Shown: positions 11,406 to 19,418 of the stretch, piece by piece
Position numbering within the stretch: position 1 is the stretch's first letter
How the letters are laid out: each line of letters starts with the position of its first letter
Source of the DNA: a virus
Direction: 5' to 3' (one strand)
IMG/VR virus record: IMGVR_UViG_3300022072_000103
Location: 1-27,566 of that record
DNA: 27,566 bases
Translations under genes and position numbers: made by a program
Notes under the pieces: model-generated
Databases searched by the model: none
The model's input: only the letters and a program-made list of their open reading frames with translations
Told to the model about the DNA's origin: nothing

Positions 11406-11612
11406 TTAAGCACGATTAGACCGAGATCGGATCTTCTTCATCAGCTTGTTGTGCTTGTTCTGCGCCTTCCGCTTCGCGTTCATCACAGCCTTACGCTTGG
11501 CAAGGTTCTCTTTGATAGAGCGGTCAATAGCCGATTTCGATAATACTTGGGACAATGCAGGCTCCACAGACAGGTTCACAGAGACAGTAAAACAAGGGGC
11601 TTCCCGCGTCAT
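11406..11612 (-). CDS. Small basic protein at the head of the early region
   Basis: I choose ATG 11610-11612 because AAGGA lies 7 bases upstream; ATG 11625-11627 is the alternative. The 68-residue product has a neutral strand-like first half (MTREAPCFTVSVNLSVEPAL) and a very basic helical second half (ENLAKRKAVMNAKRKAQNKH... KKIRSRSNRA), which suggests nucleic-acid binding. It is the first - strand gene, divergent from TerS. An antiterminator or nucleoid-type role would fit its position, but that is inference. Confidence 0.6.
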   Translation of the reverse strand: MTREAPCFTVSVNLSVEPALSQVLSKSAIDRSIKENLAKRKAVMNAKRKAQNKHNKLMKKIRSRSNRA

Positions 11613-11675
11613 ATGAATATCCTTCATAATGATGGCCCGTAATATGAAAAACATTCACTTGACAGAAATACAGCT

Positions 11676-11698
11676 GAGGGGGGAGTAAGAGGGGGGAG
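11676..11698. repeat. Tandem G-rich direct repeat between divergent gene blocks
   Basis: GAGGGGGGAG occurs at 11676-11685 and again at 11689-11698 (period 13) in a purine-only run on the + strand. It lies in the 149-base spacer between the divergent early and late genes. Two G6 runs could support a quadruplex. No consensus promoter pair is seen here, although TTGACA occurs at 11659-11664 on the + strand. Confidence 0.5.
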
Positions 11699-11761
11699 CG
11701 GGCCGCACGGGCTGCACCACCAATAGGCTGAAACCCTCCCTCGAACGAAAGGTTCCTCCAC

Positions 11762-12214
11762 ATGAATGATCAGCTTCCCGATGTCGCCATGGACGCCAGC
11801 GCAGCACTCCAACAGTACGGAAACATAGAGCCGATCGAACTCGAAAGCGGACACGCACTCACAGTCAGACAAACACAAGCAATCATGCTCCACGTCTGCG
11901 AAGGCTGGCCGACAGCAGCAATAGCCGAAGCACTCGGTTATTCAGCTCCATCAGTGCTTTATGACTTCTTCAACAGAGACACAGGGAGAGAAGCTCTACT
12001 CTTGGCCACTCGTCGCTACCTAAGCAGTGCAGCAATCATTGGTCTACACACGATGGTGAAGCTGGCAAAGTCAGCCCGATCAGAGAACGTGAGGCAGATG
12101 GCAGCGGCGGATTTGATGGACCGCGCGGGGCTACGCGAGGCAGCAGGTGGGACTGGCTCGGGTACAGCAATTCAGGTCAACATTGACCTAGGGGGAGGGG
12201 TGGGTCAAAACTAG
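11762..12214 (+). CDS. terS: Terminase small subunit-like protein
   Basis: The 150-residue product has an N-terminal helix-turn-helix region (ALTVRQTQAIMLHVCEGW, AAIAEALGYSAPSVLYDFF) and a helical C-terminal section ending in SENVRQMAAADLMDRAGL, the 'R..AA..lldraGl' pattern common in terminase small subunits. These proteins recognise the packaging site and recruit the large subunit. AAAGG lies 11 bases before ATG. It is the first late gene, but four to five small genes separate it from TerL, which is unusual. Its codon third positions are dominated by A and C, opposite to the next gene. Confidence 0.75.
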   Translation: MNDQLPDVAMDASAALQQYGNIEPIELESGHALTVRQTQAIMLHVCEGWPTAAIAEALGYSAPSVLYDFFNRDTGREALLLATRRYLSSAAIIGLHTMVKLAKSARSENVRQMAAADLMDRAGLREAAGGTGSGTAIQVNIDLGGGVGQN

Positions 12215-12270
12215 GTGGCCCCCCCCTGTAATACCCCCACCAACCCAGACAAAACGCAGAAGAAAAGGTT

Positions 12271-12283
12271 CGTTTGTGGCGCT
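12271..12283 (+). repeat. 13-base repeat shared with 9534-9546
   Basis: CGTTTGTGGCGCT occurs here, 43 bases before the 12326 start, and again at 9534-9546 just upstream of the 54-residue early gene. Both copies are in non-coding spacers and on the same strand. It could be a binding site; a chance match is not excluded. The rest of the spacer (12215-12325) has a C8 run and no gene. Confidence 0.35.
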
Positions 12284-12325
12284 CGTTTTAAGTTGTTCAC
12301 AGCGGCCTAATAGAGAGGGAACGGC

Positions 12326-12712
12326 ATGTCGTTTTTCAAGAAAGAGGAGCCTGCGCCTACGAGACGTGAGGTTCAGCCTGTTGTATGGAAGGTTAATCGT
12401 CCTGCGGAGAAGGGTAGTCGCGGGGTGCGCGGTTTGGGGATTGTTGCGCTTGTGAAGGAAGACAAGCGGGGTCGTGGTTCTATGCCTGTTGGTGGCAAGG
12501 GTTTGGACCGATCGCCGCAGGGTGTTTTGTTCAAGATGAAGACTGGCTGGATTGATGAGTTGGGTTTTTGGTGTGAATGGAATGGCAAACCTGGGGGTGA
12601 GAGTTGTGTTTATCGGAACCCTCCGCGTAAGATGCGTGCATTGATGACTTCTGAGCAGGCGCGTTTATTGGCGCGCGCTCGGGAGCGTGGTGTGAAGAAG
12701 GGTGTACGATGA
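12326..12712 (+). CDS. Hypothetical basic 128-residue protein
   Basis: GAGAGGG precedes ATG 12326 by about 6 bases. The product begins MSFFKKEEPAPTRREVQPVV. It is rich in Gly, Arg and Lys (RGVRGLGIVALVKEDKRGRG, SMPVGGKGLDRSPQGVLFKM), contains an aromatic/cysteine patch (ELGFWCEWNGKPGGESCVYR) and ends in a basic helix (QARLLARARERGVKKGVR). Nucleic-acid binding is plausible. Codon third positions are dominated by T and G, in strong contrast with TerS. It ends with an ATGA overlap onto the next gene. Confidence 0.7.
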   Translation: MSFFKKEEPAPTRREVQPVVWKVNRPAEKGSRGVRGLGIVALVKEDKRGRGSMPVGGKGLDRSPQGVLFKMKTGWIDELGFWCEWNGKPGGESCVYRNPPRKMRALMTSEQARLLARARERGVKKGVR

Positions 12713-12921
12713 GCGCGATGATCCTGAAATTTCCCGAAGTGAAAAAACCCGTGTTGGAACATGCCAGCGCGGGTTCTGTCTATGCGACTGCGCGGCGATT
12801 GAAGCTGGTGAATGTTGCGGTTGCCGGCATGGATGCGGACGGTAACTTTTACATGGTGCATAACGGCATGGGCGATGATCTGATTGAGATGGCGTCTGAA
12901 TGGGATGAGGATTGGGTATGA
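12709..12921 (+). CDS. Hypothetical 70-residue protein
   Basis: ATG 12709-12711 overlaps the upstream stop (ATGA). The sequence begins MSAMILKFPEVKKPVLEHAS, and continues as a small alpha/beta domain (LKLVNVAVAGMDADGNFYMV) ending in acids and Trp (EMASEWDEDWV). It overlaps the next start by ATGA. No family recognised with confidence. Confidence 0.65.
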   Translation: MSAMILKFPEVKKPVLEHASAGSVYATARRLKLVNVAVAGMDADGNFYMVHNGMGDDLIEMASEWDEDWV

Positions 12922-13238
12922 TTAAGCACGGCGATATGAAGCTGGGAAGGCAGATGATCCGCGCAAGCGGGCGGACTGTGAATTTCTTGGATCAGTTTGA
13001 TCTGGTCGAGGTGCCGGACTTAGAGGATAATTTGTTTGTCTTTGCCAACAAGCAGGGCAAGGTTGTGAAGAAGCTGACGTGTGACCAGTTTGCGCTGGGC
13101 GCGGAAATGCATCCTGACACGGCGGTGGCGTTTTGCGGCACCAACAACTTCGATGTGTTTTCTCGGTTCTTGCCGATGGCGATGAAGTCGATTGGCAGCG
13201 GATTGATGCAGGGCTTGAACGCGGAGTTGAAGCATTGA
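12918..13238 (+). CDS. Hypothetical 106-residue protein
   Basis: The start ATG 12918-12920 overlaps the previous stop and GAGG lies 7 bases upstream; a TTG two codons earlier is unlikely. The product (MIKHGDMKLGRQMIRASGRT...) has a strand-rich middle (VEVPDLEDNLFVFANKQGKV) and ends in a helix (MKSIGSGLMQGLNAELKH). The stop overlaps the next start as TGATG. No family is recognised. It is part of the block between TerS and TerL. Confidence 0.65.
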   Translation: MIKHGDMKLGRQMIRASGRTVNFLDQFDLVEVPDLEDNLFVFANKQGKVVKKLTCDQFALGAEMHPDTAVAFCGTNNFDVFSRFLPMAMKSIGSGLMQGLNAELKH

Positions 13239-13360
13239 TGGGTCTTGTAGTTTTGGCGATCGTTAGCGGCGTTATGATGACAACGGGTCTTCTGGGCCTT
13301 TCTTTCTGCATGGCGCTAAAGCATGGAACAGTGGTTCAGAAAAGTGATCCGAGATGGTGA
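13238..13360 (+). CDS. Small membrane protein, 40 residues
   Basis: ATG 13238-13240 overlaps the upstream stop as TGATG. The first 27 residues form one apolar helix (LVVLAIVSGVMMTTGLLGLS...CMAL), and the rest is a short basic tail (KHGTVVQKSDPRW). Its stop in turn overlaps the next micropeptide as TGATG. Tight coupling on both sides supports translation. The role is unknown. Position just before TerL is reminiscent of small lysis genes near terminases in some phages, but nothing in the sequence proves that. Confidence 0.6.
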   Translation: MGLVVLAIVSGVMMTTGLLGLSFCMALKHGTVVQKSDPRW

Positions 13361-13455
13361 TGGTTGGTATTTTCTTTGCAGGATATTTCTGTGGGGTCAT
13401 TGGGACGATTGTGTGTCTGGTAGTGATGGGCCGCCGGATGGGGCCTAAATTCTAA
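13360..13455 (+). CDS. Membrane micropeptide, 31 residues
   Basis: Starting at ATG 13360-13362 (or two codons earlier at 13354), the frame encodes MVGIFFAGYFCGVIGTIVCL, then VVMGRRMGPKF and TAA 13453-13455. The stop overlaps the TerL start as TAATG. It is one transmembrane helix with a positively charged end (RRMGPKF), so the C-terminus is probably cytoplasmic. With the previous gene it makes a two-peptide membrane pair. Confidence 0.55.
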   Translation: MVGIFFAGYFCGVIGTIVCLVVMGRRMGPKF

Positions 13456-14990
13456 TGGAATTTAACTACAAGCCGGATGGCGACACGATCATTCAGTTTA
13501 TGAAGTCAAAGGCGTTTGTTCGTGGCCTTCAAGGTCCGATTGGATCGGGCAAATCGGTGGGTTGCGTTGTGACTTGCCTCAAGGAGATTTTGGAGCAGGA
13601 GCCTTCCGTCGACGCAAAGGGCAAGACGGGCAAGCGCAAGTTCCGTCTTGGGATTATCCGCAACACCACGCCCCAGCTTGAAACGACAACGGTGAAGACG
13701 TGGTTGGATTGGCTGCCGGAAGAACACTTTGGAAAGATGCGCTGGCGTGCGCCATTCAAGCAAGTTCTGCATTTTGGCGATGTCGAGGGCGAGGTTTGGT
13801 TCTTGGCTCTTGATCGGGAAGAAGACGTGCGCAAGTTGCTGTCTTTCGAGTTCACGATGATTTTCATCAACGAAGCACGGGAATTACCTCTCAGCGTTGT
13901 GACCGCTGCGATTTCGCGCGTTGGCCGCTATCCAAGGATCATCGATGGCGGGCCGACACACCCGTGCGTGATTATGGATACGAACGCGCCGCCAGAAGAC
14001 CACTGGTGGGCGATTATGTCGGGTCAAAGCCCGGTGCCGGACTGGATGAGCGAAGAAGACCGCCTGACAATGGCGAAGCCAGCGAATTGGGAGTTCTTCA
14101 CGCAGCCGCCCGCGGTCATGGACAGGGTGGATGAAGAAGGCAACCTGATCGGGTATGATTTGAACCCTAATCGGGAAAACGGCAAATGGACGATGCCAGA
14201 ATATTACACGAACCTGATCCAAGGGCAGACGCGCGAATGGATACAAAACATGCTGCAAAACAAGGTCGGCCGCATTTTCAACGGGCGTCCGGTTTACAGC
14301 GGGTTCAAAGACAAGGTGCATGTCAGCGATATGCTGAAAGCATCCTCTGGGCATGAGATTTATGTCGGCGTCGACTTCGGATTAACGCCAGCGGCGGCTT
14401 TCTGTCAGGACGTGCGCGGGCAAGCGCGGACTATCGATGAGTTGGTGGCAAAGGATATGGGCGCCAAGGAGTTTGCCAAGGCTTTGAGCAAGAAGATCGC
14501 GGCGGAATACCCCGATTACACGATCATTATGACGGGCGACCCAGCTGGTGATCAGCGTGCGCAGACAGACGAGACAACCCCATTCGAGATTTTCCGATCT
14601 GAAGGTCTTAGCATCCAGCCTGCTTACACCAATGATCCGGTTATTCGGGTGGGATCGATCCAGACGCAGATGAATACAATGGTTGATGGCCGTGCCGGCT
14701 ACATGATTTCCTCTCATTGCAAGTATCTGGTGGACGCCAAGCGCGGCGGGTACAGCTACAAGAAAGATGGCGACGGGATTGACAAGCATTCGATCTATTC
14801 TCACGTATCGGACGCCGAGCAATACGCCTTTCTGCGCATGGGGTACGGAAAGAAGCTGGTTGGGCGGTCGACGAGCGCAAGACCGCAGGTTCAAGCGAAC
14901 ACAAAAGCGAATTTATTCAATCGAGGCGGCATTTCTGGTAGAAAGCCACGAAAAGCGAGTGAAATCCTCTCTCATGGGCGTCGTTCTTGA
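13455..14990 (+). CDS. terL: Terminase large subunit
   Basis: The 511-residue protein has the ATPase and nuclease halves of a packaging motor. Walker A is GPIGSGKS (27-34). The Walker B-like FTMIFINE carries the catalytic Glu140. A coupling-like motif CVIMDTNAPP lies at 171-180. The RNase-H-like nuclease has YVGVDFG (Asp307), TGDPAGDQR (Asp362) and a late Asp in SHVSDAEQYAF (Asp453). It cleaves concatemers and drives DNA into proheads through the portal, two genes downstream. Its start overlaps the micropeptide stop. Length is normal for this family. Confidence 0.95.
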   Translation: MEFNYKPDGDTIIQFMKSKAFVRGLQGPIGSGKSVGCVVTCLKEILEQEPSVDAKGKTGKRKFRLGIIRNTTPQLETTTVKTWLDWLPEEHFGKMRWRAPFKQVLHFGDVEGEVWFLALDREEDVRKLLSFEFTMIFINEARELPLSVVTAAISRVGRYPRIIDGGPTHPCVIMDTNAPPEDHWWAIMSGQSPVPDWMSEEDRLTMAKPANWEFFTQPPAVMDRVDEEGNLIGYDLNPNRENGKWTMPEYYTNLIQGQTREWIQNMLQNKVGRIFNGRPVYSGFKDKVHVSDMLKASSGHEIYVGVDFGLTPAAAFCQDVRGQARTIDELVAKDMGAKEFAKALSKKIAAEYPDYTIIMTGDPAGDQRAQTDETTPFEIFRSEGLSIQPAYTNDPVIRVGSIQTQMNTMVDGRAGYMISSHCKYLVDAKRGGYSYKKDGDGIDKHSIYSHVSDAEQYAFLRMGYGKKLVGRSTSARPQVQANTKANLFNRGGISGRKPRKASEILSHGRRS

Positions 14991-15048
14991 CCGTTTCTGC
15001 GTAAAAGCACACGATCTGGACAAGTTTTATGAAAAAAAGGACAAAGCC

Positions 15049-15333
15049 ATGTGCGATCCAGTAACAGCGATTTTGATAGGCGCGTCGGTAGGCGCAACGG
15101 CAGGTACTTTGAAGAATGCGAATGATGCGCAGAAAGCATCAGCAAAGGCGCAGAAAAAGATTGCGGCAGAGCAAACACAGGCTGCAAAAGACAAAGCACG
15201 CACAACAAGCCAGCAAACAATTGTCGATCGTCAAGAAAGCTACGAAAGTCGGCGTCGGTCTGGAAGCGGTGCGGAAGCTGGTCGCGGCATAACCGGAATG
15301 ACGGCATCCCGTTCATTCTTTGCTCAAGCATAA
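15049..15333 (+). CDS. Small virion-associated-type protein with MCD N-terminus
   Basis: AGGA lies 8 bases before ATG 15049, which is preferred over longer frames reaching back into terL. The 94-residue product begins MCDPVTAILIGASVGATAGT, an apolar Ala/Gly segment. A charged helix follows (ASAKAQKKIAAEQTQAAKDK), with a basic Ser/Gly-rich end. The MCD start followed by a small apolar segment recurs in the gp14-like protein at 22453, so both may be internal or membrane-contacting virion parts. No enzyme motif. The spacer 14991-15048 shows nothing clear. Confidence 0.7.
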   Translation: MCDPVTAILIGASVGATAGTLKNANDAQKASAKAQKKIAAEQTQAAKDKARTTSQQTIVDRQESYESRRRSGSGAEAGRGITGMTASRSFFAQA

Positions 15334-15342
15334 GGTGAGAAC

Positions 15343-16872
15343 ATGGACCCGAAAGAACTAAGCAAGCGCCACGAGAAATCCGTGGCAGAGCGGCAGCGAT
15401 ACGAGGGTCTGTTTGACGATGCAATTCGCCTGACAATGCCCGCGCGTAAGCGGTTTCACCAAACGAACCAAGTGGACAATTCCGAAGACATCTTCGATGA
15501 AACTGGCGCAAATGCGGTGGATGAATTTGTCAGCCGGATGCAGGCGGGCCTTATGCCGCCGTTCACCAACTTTGTGTCGTTGGAGGCGGACAGCAGCATC
15601 AATGCGCGGGACCGCAAGGCGATCAACAATGATCTGGATCAAATCACCGAATATATGTTCGAGGAAATCTGGCGATCCAATCTGGCGCAGGAAAGTTCAG
15701 AAGCCTTCACCGATCTTGCTATTTCGACGGGTTGCCTTCTGCATGAGGAAAGCCGCAAGGGCAGCGCCAGTGCGTTTCACCACAAGGCTATTCCGATCAC
15801 AGACTTCACCATCGAGCGCGGTCCAGATGATATGCTGGGCGGCGTCTATCGCGTGAACAAAATACGCGCGGATCAGATCCCGTTCACGTATCCCAACTTT
15901 GTGAACAAGGGCGCTTTGGAGCAGATTATTCTGCGCGAGGGTGACAAAGAGATCGAGCTGATCGAGTGGACGGGGGTAGATTACAAAAAGGGTCCAAACC
16001 ACTTCCGCCACATGGTGATCACGAAGGATAAGTCCGAGGTTCTCATTAACCGGAACCTGAAAGGGCGTGGATCAAACCCGTTCCACACTTTCCGTTGGTC
16101 GACAGCGGCGGGCGAGACATGGGGCCGCGGTCCATTGCTGCGTGCGATGGGCGCAATCCGCACAACAAACCTCATGGTCGAGATGATTTTGGAAAACGCA
16201 GCGATGAACATCGTTGGCATTTACCAAAGCGACAGTGACGCCACAATTAACGCGGACGTTGTGAACCTTTTGCCCGGCACGATTATGAACATCGAACCGG
16301 GGTCACGCGGGTTGCAGCAGGTCAACACGGCCACTGGCAACTTCAACATGCGCGACATTGTGCTGAATGATCAGCGGATGAACATCAAAAAGGCCATGTA
16401 TAACGACATGCTGGCTGATCCGAACAAAACACCTGCATCCGCGACCGAAGTAGCAGAGAGAATGGCTGATCTAGCCTATCGCACGTCCGCAGGGTTCAGC
16501 CGCGTGTTCTATGAGTTCATCCAGCCATACACCGAGCGGTCCCTGTATATCTTGGAAAAGCGCGGGGATATTCAGCTTCCGACATTCAAGGGTGAAGGCA
16601 TACGCTTTCGGTCGGTTTCGCCGCTTGCGCAATCGCAGTACGGGCGAGAGTTGCAGAATTTCACGCAGCACCATCAAATGTGGGCAGGTTCATTCGGACC
16701 ACAGGCCGCAGCGGCGCTTTACAAGCTGGATGAGTTGCAGCCTTGGTTACAAAAGCGGTTTGCTCTGGACAGCCGCATCTACAAGGATGCAAAAAAGCTG
16801 GGTGAAGACATGGAAAAGGCGCAGCAGCAAATGGCCGAACAACAGCAGCAAGCAGGACCACCTCAAGCATGA
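15343..16872 (+). CDS. T7-like portal (head-tail connector) protein
   Basis: The 509-residue product matches the T7-type head-tail connector in length and pattern. It has an N-terminal RYEGLFDDAIRLTMPARKRF, then NAVDEFVSRMQAGLMPPFTN, a central FHTFRWSTAAGETWGRGPLL, PASATEVAERMADLAYRTSA, and a Gln-rich C-terminus (EKAQQQMAEQQQQAG). It forms the dodecameric ring at the capsid vertex through which TerL packages DNA and on which the tail is built. AAGGTGAGAAC precedes the ATG. Its stop overlaps the next start (ATGA). Confidence 0.92.
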   Translation: MDPKELSKRHEKSVAERQRYEGLFDDAIRLTMPARKRFHQTNQVDNSEDIFDETGANAVDEFVSRMQAGLMPPFTNFVSLEADSSINARDRKAINNDLDQITEYMFEEIWRSNLAQESSEAFTDLAISTGCLLHEESRKGSASAFHHKAIPITDFTIERGPDDMLGGVYRVNKIRADQIPFTYPNFVNKGALEQIILREGDKEIELIEWTGVDYKKGPNHFRHMVITKDKSEVLINRNLKGRGSNPFHTFRWSTAAGETWGRGPLLRAMGAIRTTNLMVEMILENAAMNIVGIYQSDSDATINADVVNLLPGTIMNIEPGSRGLQQVNTATGNFNMRDIVLNDQRMNIKKAMYNDMLADPNKTPASATEVAERMADLAYRTSAGFSRVFYEFIQPYTERSLYILEKRGDIQLPTFKGEGIRFRSVSPLAQSQYGRELQNFTQHHQMWAGSFGPQAAAALYKLDELQPWLQKRFALDSRIYKDAKKLGEDMEKAQQQMAEQQQQAGPPQA

Positions 16873-17150
16873 GCGAGTTTATTGAAAAGCGTATCCGTGA
16901 TTTGAAGCCAGCGGACGCAGGAACCATCGACGGGTTCAAGCGTCCTGCAGAAATGGAAGAACGGATCAACATTGTGTGCCGTGGTGTATTGGGGAGTGAT
17001 GAAGGCGAGAAGCTGATGAATTACCTTCAATCGATCACGGTTATGACCGTCATGCCGCCCAGCGCGACAGACGCAGAATTGCGGATGCAGGAAGGGATGC
17101 GAAGGCTTTTTGGCATCTTGGATGCACGCAGACGATCAACCCCAAAGTAA
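16869..17150 (+). CDS. Small Bbp19-like phage protein
   Basis: The 93-residue product begins MSEFIEKRIRDLKPADAGTI and has a short helical core with VMPPSATDAELRMQEGMRRL followed by FGILDARRR. The '...sa....r.qeG.R.l...I' end is the pattern I know from Bbp19-type proteins found between portal and scaffold genes. The function of that family is not settled. It is coupled to the portal by ATGA and followed by a 15-base gap to the scaffold gene. Confidence 0.6.
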   Translation: MSEFIEKRIRDLKPADAGTIDGFKRPAEMEERINIVCRGVLGSDEGEKLMNYLQSITVMTVMPPSATDAELRMQEGMRRLFGILDARRRSTPK

Positions 17151-17165
17151 AAAGGAACCACTGCC

Positions 17166-18008
17166 ATGTTCATAAATAAATATCGAGATATACTGCGTAT
17201 GCCAGCTGACGAGGAAGGTTCTGGAGTTCCCGCCGGATCAGAGGGCGAAGGGCAGGCAGCCGCTTCGGGACAAAGCGGCTCGATGTTCAAAGCAGGCGAG
17301 AGCGGCGGTGCAGCGGGTGAGGGTTCGCAGGCATCGCCGCCAGCCGACAATGAACGCCCAGAGTGGCTTCTTGAGAAATTCAAAACACCTGAAGAACAGG
17401 CAAAAGGCTATGCCGAAATGTCTAAGTCGTTCTTGAAAAAGACCGACGATCTTCGCGCAGAAGTGAAGGATGAGGCCATCGAGGCCGCAAAGAAGTCCTT
17501 CTTGGAAGAACGGGGTGTCCCAGAGGACATTGGCGAATATGAAGCGCCGGAAGACCTGAATTTCAAGATCACGGAAGAACTGGACGGCGGCTTGCGCGAT
17601 TGGGCGAAAGAGCAGGGTGTTGGCAAAGAAGGCTATCAAAAGCTTTTGCAGCTCTACAACAACAACTTTCCAAACCCTGAAAAGGAAAAGGCCGCGCTGG
17701 GTGAAAATGCTGAAAGTCGCATCGATGATGTCAATCGCTGGCTGAACGCCAATGTGGACAAGTCGGACCACAAGATTGTCGAGGCCGTTATGACAACGGC
17801 GGCTGGTGTTGAGTTCATGGAACGGATGCGCGACAAAATGGGCGACAACAACTTTGCCCCAGGTGATACGCCGACACAGCGGACAGAGCCACTGACACGC
17901 GGGGAAATCCGCGAAATGCAGGGTGATCCGCGCTTTGGTGAAGACCCGGATTACACCGCGAAAGTGCGCGGCTTGTGGAAGGACTTCGCGGCACGTAATC
18001 CGCAATGA
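17166..18008 (+). CDS. Capsid scaffolding protein
   Basis: The 280-residue product is hydrophilic and low in aromatic residues. It has a Gly/Ser/Ala-rich disordered N-terminus (about residues 15-60), an acidic helical middle (RPEWLLEKFKTPEEQAKGYA, DLRAEVKDEAIEAAKKSFLE) and a C-terminal segment RGEIREMQGDPRFGEDPDYT... KDFAARNP. This is the layout of T7 gp9-like scaffolds, which direct capsid assembly and are then lost. AGGA lies 10 bases upstream; ATG 17199 would give a shorter form. Position before the capsid supports it. Confidence 0.85.
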   Translation: MFINKYRDILRMPADEEGSGVPAGSEGEGQAAASGQSGSMFKAGESGGAAGEGSQASPPADNERPEWLLEKFKTPEEQAKGYAEMSKSFLKKTDDLRAEVKDEAIEAAKKSFLEERGVPEDIGEYEAPEDLNFKITEELDGGLRDWAKEQGVGKEGYQKLLQLYNNNFPNPEKEKAALGENAESRIDDVNRWLNANVDKSDHKIVEAVMTTAAGVEFMERMRDKMGDNNFAPGDTPTQRTEPLTRGEIREMQGDPRFGEDPDYTAKVRGLWKDFAARNPQ

Positions 18009-18514
18009 CAAGCGGCATCTTCCCTTCGACACGTTGGGACATCGGTATGGTTTGCGAGTTTATGCGCGAAAGCGACATCGATGAGGTCACGCAGCTGGCG
18101 GTTCAAAAAGGCAAGAACATCGCCAGCTGGTCTTTCAAAGAGGATATGTTCAAAGCCTTCGAGGGGAATGGCGAGTTTTGGACAATCTGGATTGACGATA
18201 GCATTGTTGGGATCGGGGGATTGGTCCCAACACATGTCGACAAGGGCCTTATCTGGTTTCTCGGCACTGACTTGGCCGACAGCCAATGGCGCACAATGAC
18301 CCGACAATGCAAAAAAATGAAGACAATCTGGGAAGCAAATGGCTGGTCAACATACAACATCGCACCTCTCAATCAGGAACGACGGTTGCTTTGGCTTCAA
18401 TATTTGGGGTTTGACATAGAAATGCAGAAAGCTAATGATCCATTCAAGGGATATGTGCTTTTTCAATCACAGTCTCCATATCCGGCCCCTCAACGGCTGA
18501 CTGCGGCCCCGTAA
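18005..18514 (+). CDS. T7 gp13/DUF2833-like protein with GNAT-type fold
   Basis: The 169-residue product begins after an ATGA overlap with the scaffold gene. It has a GNAT-like sequence course: WTIWIDDSIVGIGGLVPTHV (strand pair), LIWFLGTDLADSQWRTMTRQ and NIAPLNQERRLLWLQYLGFD. The 'G...WFLGT' segment is typical of the phage gp13/DUF2833 family, which resembles acyltransferases; T7 gp13 helps virion assembly. No clear acetyl-CoA loop (R/QxxGxG/A) is visible, so enzymatic activity is doubtful. It sits between scaffold and capsid, an unusual place compared with T7. Confidence 0.75.
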   Translation: MTSGIFPSTRWDIGMVCEFMRESDIDEVTQLAVQKGKNIASWSFKEDMFKAFEGNGEFWTIWIDDSIVGIGGLVPTHVDKGLIWFLGTDLADSQWRTMTRQCKKMKTIWEANGWSTYNIAPLNQERRLLWLQYLGFDIEMQKANDPFKGYVLFQSQSPYPAPQRLTAAP

Positions 18515-18587
18515 GGATTACCCGCATCACTGTCACCAAGAGGAACACCCGAAAATCAGGTAGTTCACTTTTTGACAGGAGGCCGAA

Positions 18588-19418
18588 ATGGCACCATCAA
18601 TCGACGTAGCATTCGTTGAAGAATATAACAGCGACGTGCATCTTTCATTCCAACAGCTTGGCTCTCGCCTTATGGGTACAACCCGTAAAGGCGCAGTTCG
18701 TGGCTCTGTTGTTTATTTCCAAATCTTTGGTTCGCTTGCAGCGCAATCCAAGTCGCGGAACGCCCAGCACACATTCATTGATCCGCTGCACACTCGCGTG
18801 TCGGCCACAATGGTTGACTGGTACATTCCAACTCTGATCGATGATCTTGATCTGTTGAAGATCAACACCGATGAGAAAATGGCACACGTTCGCACGCACG
18901 TTGGCGGTCTTGGCAAGAAAGCGGATGAAATCATCATCGCAGCTTTGGACGCCGGCGCGAATGCAACTGATCTGGGTGACCCGCTGGAAGCAATGGACTT
19001 GGCAAAAATGCTTTCCATTGTTGAGACTTTCTCGACAAATGAAGTGCCTGATGATGGCCAGCGCTTCTGCGCTGTTCACCCGAAGACATTCATTCAGATG
19101 TTGAAGGTTTCCGAGTTTGCAAATGCTGACTTCGTTGGCCAAGACAGCCTCCCATTCAAAGGCGGCATGACCGCTAAACTCTGGATGGGTGTTCTCTGGT
19201 TGGTCGAGCCGAACATTGTTGTGACAACTAATGTTGCCAAAAACATTGCATGGCACAAATCGGCCATCGGTCACGGCGTCAACAAAGAGATCAACACCAA
19301 CTGGGATTGGGAAAACACCTATTCCGCATGGTCCGCAGTTTCCTGCATGTCGATGGGTGCCGTTGGCATCGAAGACACAGGCATCTACGAAGTCTCAACG
19401 CTGACGACAGCTGCATAA
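18588..19418 (+). CDS. Major capsid protein
   Basis: The 276-residue protein follows a strong ribosome site (AGGAGG, 7 bases from ATG). It contains SFQQLGSRLMGTTRKGAVRG near the N-terminus, TRVSATMVDWYIPTLIDDLD, and a C-terminal segment TNWDWENTYSAWSAVSCMSM followed by GAVGIED. I read this as an HK97-fold capsid of the podovirus type, placed after scaffold and gp13-like genes as expected. The gene is isolated by a 73-base spacer upstream and a terminator downstream, which suits high-level expression. No cleavable N-terminal delta domain is apparent. Confidence 0.88.
   Translation: MAPSIDVAFVEEYNSDVHLSFQQLGSRLMGTTRKGAVRGSVVYFQIFGSLAAQSKSRNAQHTFIDPLHTRVSATMVDWYIPTLIDDLDLLKINTDEKMAHVRTHVGGLGKKADEIIIAALDAGANATDLGDPLEAMDLAKMLSIVETFSTNEVPDDGQRFCAVHPKTFIQMLKVSEFANADFVGQDSLPFKGGMTAKLWMGVLWLVEPNIVVTTNVAKNIAWHKSAIGHGVNKEINTNWDWENTYSAWSAVSCMSMGAVGIEDTGIYEVSTLTTAA

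Noticed and set aside
11659-11664. Perfect TTGACA as a + strand promoter for the late genes
   Set aside because: No acceptable -10 hexamer at 16-18 bases downstream; the sequence there is a G-rich purine tract.
14767-15048. Upstream extension of the 94-residue gene into terL
   Set aside because: It is a shadow of terL in another frame; the ATG at 15049 has its own ribosome site.
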